Assembly: GCA_027023345.1 (NCBI GenBank)
Contig: JALVVO010000278.1
Span: forward strand, 1-5,749
Source of the DNA: Thermaceae bacterium
GTDB taxonomy: Bacteria > Deinococcota > Deinococci > Deinococcales > Marinithermaceae
Reading direction: 5' to 3'
Length of the DNA: 5,749 nucleotides
Shown in pieces: positions 1 to 4,508 of this stretch (position 1 is its first letter; each line of letters starts with the position of its first letter). The notes beneath the pieces are model-generated. The model worked only from the letters and a program-made list of their open reading frames with translations. It searched no databases and was not told the origin of the DNA. Both the position numbers and the translations under genes were made by a program.

Positions 1-644
1 CGGTAGCGGTGGGCGAGCTCCCGCACCCCCCGGGAGAACCCCCGGACCCGGCCGGCGGCTTCGAGCTGGCCCTCCTTGAGCTCGAGCACCGGCAGCACCC
101 GAAGCACCCGGCCGAGGACGTGGGTGAGGTTCCCGATCCGCCCGCTTCGAAAAAGCCCCTCCAGGCTCGCCGGGAGAATCCAGCCGACGATCCTCCGGGC
201 GTAGGCCTCGGCCCGGGCGGGGATCCCCTCGAAGGCTTCCCCCTCGGCGAGCCAGCGCCGCGCGGCCTCGATCAAAAAGCGGAGGCCGGCGTTTAAAGCC
301 ATCGAGTCGAGGACGAGGACCCGGCCCCCGAAGTCCCGGGCGGCGAGGCGGGCGCTATCGAAGGTGCCGGAGAGGCGGCGGCTCACCGTCACCGCCACCA
401 CCCGATCGTGGGCCTCGAGGAGCCGCCGGAAGGCTTCGGCGAAGGCCCCGGGCGGCGGGGCGCTGGTGGCGATCGGAAGCCCCTCGGCGAAGGCCCGGGC
501 CACCGCCTCGGGGGTGGCCTCGAGGTAGTCGGCAAGGTCCGCTTCCCCGATCCGGACCCGGGCGGGGACGACGTGGATCCCGAGCTCCCGGGCCCGCGCC
601 GGCGCGAGCCCGAGGGTGGAGTCGGCGACGAAGGCGACCCTCAA
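1..644 (-). CDS. DegV family protein (second of tandem pair), 3'-truncated by window edge
   Basis: This is a FakB-like DegV protein. The family binds a fatty acid; FakB proteins present it to the kinase FakA for phosphorylation, but other members have no proven partner. The frame is open from a TTG at 644 to the left edge, with 214 residues visible against about 280 in the family, so the C-terminal fatty-acid lid and its conserved His lie outside. The start is chosen because the N-terminus reads MRVAFVADSTLGL, matching the family's opening (I/V-x-D-S-T). Expected ligand-site residues are visible: Thr60-Ser61 (TSAPPPG in place of the usual TSQPTP), Ser92 in SRRLSGT, and Arg169 in RSGRIG. The TTG overlaps the preceding degV stop by 2 nt (TTGA), so translational coupling is likely. 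It differs strongly from its neighbour (shorter loop near residues 33-45, Ala for Gln in TSQP), so it is a diverged paralogue and not a recent duplicate. Family assignment is firm; ligand and physiological role are unknown. Confidence 0.9.
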   Translation of the reverse strand, partial: MRVAFVADSTLGLAPARARELGIHVVPARVRIGEADLADYLEATPEAVARAFAEGLPIATSAPPPGAFAEAFRRLLEAHDRVVAVTVSRRLSGTFDSARLAARDFGGRVLVLDSMALNAGLRFLIEAARRWLAEGEAFEGIPARAEAYARRIVGWILPASLEGLFRSGRIGNLTHVLGRVLRVLPVLELKEGQLEAAGRVRGFSRGVRELAHRY

Positions 645-1489
645 GCCTCGGCGTCGAAGGCGAAGAACCCGTAGGTTCCGGGCCCCACGTGGCTGCTGAT
701 CACCGCCCCGAGCTCGCCGGTGTAGAGCTCCTTGGGGCTTAGGCCCTGCTCCCGGATCCGGGCCTTCAGGGGCTCCACCGCCTCGGCGTCGGCGGCGTAG
801 AGGTAGGCGACGCGGGGGTCCTTCTTGCCTTCGGCCCACTGGGCGAGGGCCCGGGCCATCTCGGCGAGCGCCTTCTTCTCGCCCCGGGCCTTGCCGGCGG
901 GCTCGACCCGGCCGTCTTTCAGGGTCAGGATCGGCTTGATCTTGAGCAGGGTGCCGAGGAGCGCCTGGGCGCCGCCGATGCGGCCGTTCTTTTTCAGGAA
1001 CTCGAGGCTCGCCACGGTGAAGCGGAGGATCGAGCCGTCGCGGGCCTTCTTGAGCTTGGCGAGCACCTCGTCGAGGCCAAGCCCCCGGTCCAAAAGCTCC
1101 CGGGCGAAGAGCACCAGCGCCCCGATCCCCGCCGAGGCCTGGAGGGTGTCGAAGACCTCCACCTTGCCGGGGAAGGCCTCCGCCGCCATCCTCGCCGACT
1201 GCACCGTGCCCGAGAGCTTGGAGGAGATGTGGATCGAGAGCACCCGGTCGGCCTCCTTGAGGGCCTCGGCGTAGGCGGCCTTGAAGTCCTCGGGGGTGGG
1301 CTGGCTGGTGGTGGGGGGCTCGGCGCCCTTCTTCATCGCCTCGATGACCTCGCGGGCGGTGATCTCCACCCCGTCCTTGTAGGTCTTGCCATCGAGGTGG
1401 ACGTAGAGCGGCACCACCCGCACCTTTGCGCGCGCCGCCTGCTCCGGGGGCAGGTCGGCGGTGGAGTCGGTGATCAGCGCGATCTCCAT
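641..1489 (-). CDS. DegV family fatty-acid-binding protein (first of tandem pair), complete
   Basis: A full-length 282-aa DegV/FakB-type cytosolic protein. The N-terminal half opens with MEIALITDSTADLPPE (Asp8-Ser9-Thr10). It carries TTSQPTPEDF at 60-69 and SSKLSGT at 89-95, and the second half carries NGRIGG at 168-173 and a C-terminal SSHVGPGTYGFF segment with His267. By family knowledge Thr61, Ser93, Arg170 and His267 sit at or near the fatty-acid carboxylate site, and all are present, so lipid binding is likely. The ATG at 1489 is chosen because it puts the conserved motif at residue 8. The frame stays open far upstream antisense to serA, but that extension has no family resemblance. An AAGG lies 8 nt upstream and overlaps a TAAGGT -10-like element, so the gene may be read leaderless or by a weak ribosome site. 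The gene is divergent from serA and directly precedes the second degV. A FakA-like kinase is not in the window, so a role in exogenous fatty-acid use is inference. Confidence 0.95.
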   Translation of the reverse strand: MEIALITDSTADLPPEQAARAKVRVVPLYVHLDGKTYKDGVEITAREVIEAMKKGAEPPTTSQPTPEDFKAAYAEALKEADRVLSIHISSKLSGTVQSARMAAEAFPGKVEVFDTLQASAGIGALVLFARELLDRGLGLDEVLAKLKKARDGSILRFTVASLEFLKKNGRIGGAQALLGTLLKIKPILTLKDGRVEPAGKARGEKKALAEMARALAQWAEGKKDPRVAYLYAADAEAVEPLKARIREQGLSPKELYTGELGAVISSHVGPGTYGFFAFDAEA

Positions 1490-1496
1490 CCCGAAT

Positions 1497-1524
1497 ACCT
1501 TAGCACGGCATAAATATGTGCCAA
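1497..1524 (-). promoter_or_regulatory. Candidate promoter for the degV pair
   Basis: Read on the minus strand, TTGGCA (1524-1519, five of six matches to TTGACA) is followed by a 16-nt spacer and TAAGGT (1502-1497, fitting the TANNNT -10 pattern). Seven bases separate the -10 from the A of the degV ATG at 1489, so transcription would begin at or next to the start codon, giving a leaderless mRNA. AAGG inside the -10 could alternatively act as a ribosome site if transcription starts further upstream. Predicted by eye only. Confidence 0.5.
1507..1522. repeat. Small inverted repeat, possible operator
   Basis: GGCATAAATATGTGCC has 4-bp arms (GGCA / TGCC) around an AT-rich 8-bp centre, with one mismatch at the next pair inwards. 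It covers the spacer of the degV promoter and overlaps both candidate -35 boxes, which is where a repressor controlling both directions would bind. The arms are short and chance occurrence is quite possible. Confidence 0.3.
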
Positions 1525-1546
1525 AAGCCGGTCCGGGTGGTATCGT
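1518..1546 (+). promoter_or_regulatory. Candidate promoter for serA and the aminotransferase
   Basis: GTGCCA (1518-1523, four of six matches to TTGACA), a 17-nt spacer and TATCGT (1541-1546, four of six matches to TATAAT and fitting TANNNT) lie 9 nt upstream of the serA ATG. No purine-rich ribosome site sits at the normal distance: the bases just before the ATG are TTTTTCCGCG, and the nearest GGTGG is 15 nt away. A leaderless serA transcript is therefore the simplest reading. Confidence 0.45.
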
Positions 1547-1555
1547 TTTTCCGCG

Positions 1556-3118
1556 ATGTGGCGCGTCCTCGTCACCGACGAGATGAAGCTGGGGCGGACC
1601 GAGGGCCTGCCGGCGGTGGTGGACTACCGGCCGGGGATGCCCCGGGAGGAGATCCTTGAGGCCATCCCCGACTACGACGCCCTGATCACCCGGAGCCGCA
1701 CCCGGGTGGACGCCGACCTCCTCGCCCGGGCCAAGAAGCTCAAGGTGATCGGCCGCGGCGGGGTCGGGGTGGACAACATCGACCTCGAGGCCGCGAGCCG
1801 CCGGGGCATTCTGGTGGTGAACGTCCCCGAGGCCAACACCCGCTCGGCGGCCGAGCTCGCCTTTGGCCTCCTGCTCGCCGCCGCCCGGGGGATCGCCCTT
1901 TCGGACCGGAAGCTCCGCGCCGGCGAGTGGGACCGGAAGTTCTTGGGGCGCGAGCTCCTTGGCAAGACGCTCGGCATCGTGGGACTCGGGCGGATCGGGG
2001 GCCAGGTGGCGAAGTTCGCCAAGGGCTTCGACATGAAGGTCCTCGCCTACGACCCCTACATCCCCCGCTCCCGGGCGGAGAAGCTCGGGGTTGAGCTCCT
2101 CGACGAGCTCGAGGAGCTGCTCCGCCGCTCCGACTTCCTCACCGTCCACACCCCCCTCACCGAGGAGACCCGGGGGATGATCGGGCGCCGGGAGCTCTAC
2201 CTTCTTCCCAAGGGCGCGGTGGTGGTGAACGCGGCCCGGGGCGGGATCGTCCAGGAGGAGGCCTTGCTCGAGGTGCTCGAGGAGGGCCACCTCTTCGCCG
2301 CCGGGCTCGACGTCTTCGCCGAGGAGCCCCCGAGGAAGGACCACCCCCTTGTCCAGCACCCGAGGGTGGTGCACACCGCCCACCTTGGGGCGAACACCCA
2401 AGAGGCCCAGACCCGGGTGGGGGAGGAGGTCTTGAAGCGGGTGATCGCGGCGCTCGAGGGCGAGATCGCCTACGCCATCAACGCCGGGTTTGACCCCGAG
2501 GCCTTCCGCGCGCTCAAGGGCTTCGTCCCCTTGGGTGAGCGGCTCGGCAAGCTCCTCGCCCAGATCACCCGGGGCCGGGCGCAGGCGGTCGAGGTCGCCT
2601 TCTACGGCGAGTTCGAGGCGGACCCCGAACCCGTCGCCACCGCGGTGGCCAAGGGGCTCCTCGAGCGGGTGCTTTCGGAGGGGGTGAACCTGATCGCGGC
2701 GCGGCCGCTTTTGAAGGAGCGGGGGATCGCGCTTGCGGTGCGCAAGGTGCCCGAGAGCGAGGGGTACACCCAGCTCGTTGAGGTCCGCCTCCAGACCGAT
2801 CGGGAGGAGCGCACCGCGAGGGGCACCGTCCTCGGGGGGCAGCCGCGGCTCGTGGGGATCGACGGCTACCCCTTGGAGAGCGTGCTCGAGGGCACCTTCC
2901 TCGTCTGCAGGAACTACGACCGGCCGGGCGTCGTCGGCCAGGTGGGCACGCTCCTCGGCGAGGCCGGGGTGAACATCGCCGGGCTCCAGCTCGGGCGCGA
3001 CCGGCCCGGGGGCAAGGCGCTCTTCGTCCTGGGCGTGGACGAGCGACCGAGCGAGGAGGTGCTCGGGGCGCTCGAGGCCCTCGAGCTCATCGAACGGGTG
3101 GACGTGGCGGAGCTATGA
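1556..3118 (+). CDS. serA: D-3-phosphoglycerate dehydrogenase (type 1, ACT-containing)
   Basis: It oxidises 3-phosphoglycerate to 3-phosphohydroxypyruvate with NAD, the committed step of serine synthesis, in the cytosol. At 520 aa it has the full type-1 length. The substrate domain (about 1-95) includes RSRT and GRGGVGVDNID. The nucleotide domain holds GLGRIG at 143-148 and YDPYI after it. The catalytic set of the D-2-hydroxyacid dehydrogenase family is complete: Arg228 in NAARGG, Glu257 in DVFAEEPP, His276 in AHLGANT. An intervening (ASB) domain covers roughly 320-440 and an ACT domain 446-520. In the ACT domain Asp455 (NYDRPG) and Asn473 (VNIAG) have the same 18-residue spacing as the serine-binding Asp/Asn of the M. 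tuberculosis enzyme, so serine feedback inhibition is plausible. The residue before the catalytic His is Ala (TAH) instead of the common Pro (TPH). The stop overlaps the next gene's start (ATGA). The ATG is chosen by family length and the promoter just upstream. Confidence 0.97.
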   Translation: MWRVLVTDEMKLGRTEGLPAVVDYRPGMPREEILEAIPDYDALITRSRTRVDADLLARAKKLKVIGRGGVGVDNIDLEAASRRGILVVNVPEANTRSAAELAFGLLLAAARGIALSDRKLRAGEWDRKFLGRELLGKTLGIVGLGRIGGQVAKFAKGFDMKVLAYDPYIPRSRAEKLGVELLDELEELLRRSDFLTVHTPLTEETRGMIGRRELYLLPKGAVVVNAARGGIVQEEALLEVLEEGHLFAAGLDVFAEEPPRKDHPLVQHPRVVHTAHLGANTQEAQTRVGEEVLKRVIAALEGEIAYAINAGFDPEAFRALKGFVPLGERLGKLLAQITRGRAQAVEVAFYGEFEADPEPVATAVAKGLLERVLSEGVNLIAARPLLKERGIALAVRKVPESEGYTQLVEVRLQTDREERTARGTVLGGQPRLVGIDGYPLESVLEGTFLVCRNYDRPGVVGQVGTLLGEAGVNIAGLQLGRDRPGGKALFVLGVDERPSEEVLGALEALELIERVDVAEL

Positions 3119-4212
3119 GGCGGGAGGTCCTGCTCACCCCCGGCCCGGTGGAGCTCCACCCCCGGGCGCGGCTTTCGCTCTCGGGCCCCCAGCTCCACCA
3201 CCGCACCGAGCCGGCCAGGGAAGCCTTCCTCGCGGTGCGGGAGGGGCTCCGGTCGGCGTTCGGCACCGCCGGCGAGGTGCTGCTCTTGACCGCGAGCGGC
3301 ACCGGCGGCATGGAGGCGGCGGTCCGGGGCCTCTTTTCCCCGGGCGATCGGGTCTTGGTGCCGGTCTCCGGGAAGTTCAGCGAGCGCTGGGCCGAGATCG
3401 CCGAGGCCGCGGGGCTTTTGGTGGACCGGATTGAGCTTCCCTGGGGCGAGGTCCTCGACCCCGAGGCGGTCGCCGCGCGGGTGGGGGATGGCACCCGGGG
3501 GCTTTTTCTCACCCACTCCGAGACCTCGACCGGCGTCCTGAACCCCGTGGCCGAGACGGTTCGCGCGGCTAAGGCGAAGAACCCGGACCTCTTTGCGGTG
3601 GCCGACGTGGTCACCAGCCTCTTCCTCGCCCCGGTGGCGATGGACGCGATGGGCCTCGACGCCGCCGTCGCCGGGAGCCAAAAGGGCCTGATGCTGCCGC
3701 CGGGCCTCGCCTTCGTCGCCCTGGGCGAGCGGGCGCTTTCCGCCCTCCGGCCCGCGGGCTACTACCTGAACCTCGCCCGCGAGCTCGAAAGCCAGCAAAA
3801 AGGGGAGGGGGCCTACACCCCGGCGATCAACCTCGTCCTCGCCGCCCGCGAGGTCCTCGCCGTCCTCCTGCCCGTGCTCGATGAACACCTCGCCGAAAAG
3901 CGCGGCCAGAACGAAAGGCTCTACGCCCTCGGCGAGCGCTACGGCCTCCGGCCGGTGCCCGCCCAAGGGGGATCGCCCGCTCCCCCCGAGTTTCGGAGCC
4001 CGGCGACCGCCGCCTTCTACCTGCCCGAGGGCGTCGCCTACCGGGACCTCGCCGGCGCGTTCCTGCGGCGGGGCTACCGGATCGCGGGCGGGCAGGGGCC
4101 CTTGAAGGGTCGGATCTTTCGGATCTCCTTCATGGGCTACTTTGCCCCGGAGGAGGTCGAGCGGGCGATATCGGCCTTTGCCGCGGTGCTCGAAGAGCTC
4201 CTTGGCCCTTAG
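3115..4212 (+). CDS. Class V PLP-dependent aminotransferase, probable phosphoserine/serine transaminase
   Basis: A 365-aa cytosolic fold-type I aminotransferase of the alanine-glyoxylate / serine-pyruvate type (often labelled 'soluble hydrogenase small subunit' in databases). Visible family features are LLTPGPVE at 6-13, the cofactor-phosphate loop SGTGGMEAA at 61-69, HSETSTG at 134-140, Asp164 (ADVVTS) that contacts the pyridine ring, Lys190 (GSQKG) that forms the Schiff base 26 residues later as in human AGT, and Arg336 in FRISFMG, the expected carboxylate-binding Arg. The start codon overlaps the serA stop by 4 nt (ATGA), with GGAG just ahead, so the two are co-translated. That context suggests it transaminates 3-phosphohydroxypyruvate with glutamate, replacing canonical SerC, which is a different subfamily. 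Serine:pyruvate or alanine:glyoxylate activity remains possible, since this family is broad in specificity. Class membership is secure; substrate is inferred. Confidence 0.92.
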   Translation: MRREVLLTPGPVELHPRARLSLSGPQLHHRTEPAREAFLAVREGLRSAFGTAGEVLLLTASGTGGMEAAVRGLFSPGDRVLVPVSGKFSERWAEIAEAAGLLVDRIELPWGEVLDPEAVAARVGDGTRGLFLTHSETSTGVLNPVAETVRAAKAKNPDLFAVADVVTSLFLAPVAMDAMGLDAAVAGSQKGLMLPPGLAFVALGERALSALRPAGYYLNLARELESQQKGEGAYTPAINLVLAAREVLAVLLPVLDEHLAEKRGQNERLYALGERYGLRPVPAQGGSPAPPEFRSPATAAFYLPEGVAYRDLAGAFLRRGYRIAGGQGPLKGRIFRISFMGYFAPEEVERAISAFAAVLEELLGP

Positions 4213-4508
4213 TCGGGGCGGGCGCCCGAGAGCCAGTCGGCGATCAGGCTGACCGGGTTCTCCACGTCGCGGGCGAGGAAGACCTCGAGCACCTCGACCC
4301 GGCGGAGGTACTCGCCCGGGACCCCGGCGATCGCCGCGGGGCGGACCTCGTCGCCCTCGATCCGCCGGCGCTCGAGCCGCACCTCGCCGCGCGGCGAGAG
4401 GTAGACGCGGACGAGCTCGTCGTCGCTCCTTTGCTCGCCGACCACGTAGTCCCCGGCCTCGCGGGCCTCGAGCCCGAGCGCGTCCAGGAGGTCCAGGAGC
4501 TCCTTCAC
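4209..4508 (-). CDS. Small protein of unknown function (99 aa) coupled to the PLD-like gene
   Basis: I do not recognise this 99-aa protein. It starts at a GTG (4508) that overlaps the stop of the PLD-like gene (GTGA, 4 nt). A good GAGGTGG ribosome site lies 5 nt upstream, which decides the start and argues that it is truly translated. The product begins MKELLDLLDALGLEA, a short amphipathic helix, followed by a charged, likely beta-rich middle (alternating Glu/Arg/Val, GEVRLERRRIEG near 52-63) and a helical end with IADWL. It has no signal peptide, membrane segment or metal-binding Cys/His cluster, so it should remain in the cytosol, unlike its exported neighbour. The stop TAA overlaps the stop of the convergent aminotransferase. 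The same reading frame stays open upstream inside the PLD gene, but that part is low-complexity Arg/Pro/Gly and is a shadow. It is probably a lineage-restricted conserved protein; function unknown. Confidence 0.75.
   Translation of the reverse strand: MKELLDLLDALGLEAREAGDYVVGEQRSDDELVRVYLSPRGEVRLERRRIEGDEVRPAAIAGVPGEYLRRVEVLEVFLARDVENPVSLIADWLSGARPD

Larger units (their letters stand above)
1490..1555. promoter_or_regulatory. Divergent degV / serA promoter region
   Basis: This 66-bp gap is the only non-coding DNA in the window and is clearly more AT-rich than its surroundings. It must hold the promoters for both the minus-strand degV pair and the plus-strand serA unit. Candidate -35 and -10 elements for each direction are listed separately; the two -35 boxes lie on opposite strands over the same bases. 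No long leader, riboswitch or attenuator can fit. Confidence 0.8.

Noticed and set aside
825..1513. Plus-strand open frames opposite the first degV.
   Set aside because: Ser/Arg/Ala-rich antisense shadows of a well-supported DegV gene.
2251..2290. Repeated CTCGAG / GAGCTC motifs, dense here and through the whole window.
   Set aside because: They reflect Leu-Glu and Glu-Leu codon pairs (CTC, GAG) in GC-biased genes, with no regular spacing or non-coding context.
1490..2401. Minus-strand frame upstream of the first degV, open for over 300 codons antisense to serA, suggesting a 586-aa fusion.
   Set aside because: The extension is Gly/Pro/His-rich with no domain resemblance. It is the complement of a strongly conserved serA, and such open antisense frames are normal in very GC-rich DNA. 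DegV motifs begin exactly at the ATG at 1489.
2914..3966. Long minus-strand open frame (350 aa) across the end of serA and the aminotransferase.
   Set aside because: It overlaps two clearly conserved genes on the other strand, and its translation is charged, Gly/His/Glu-rich and shows no recognisable motif.
4219..4228. Perfect 10-bp palindrome CGGGCGCCCG just after the aminotransferase stop, considered as a terminator stem.
   Set aside because: It has no loop, no following T-run and lies inside the small gene. At this GC content such palindromes are expected by chance.
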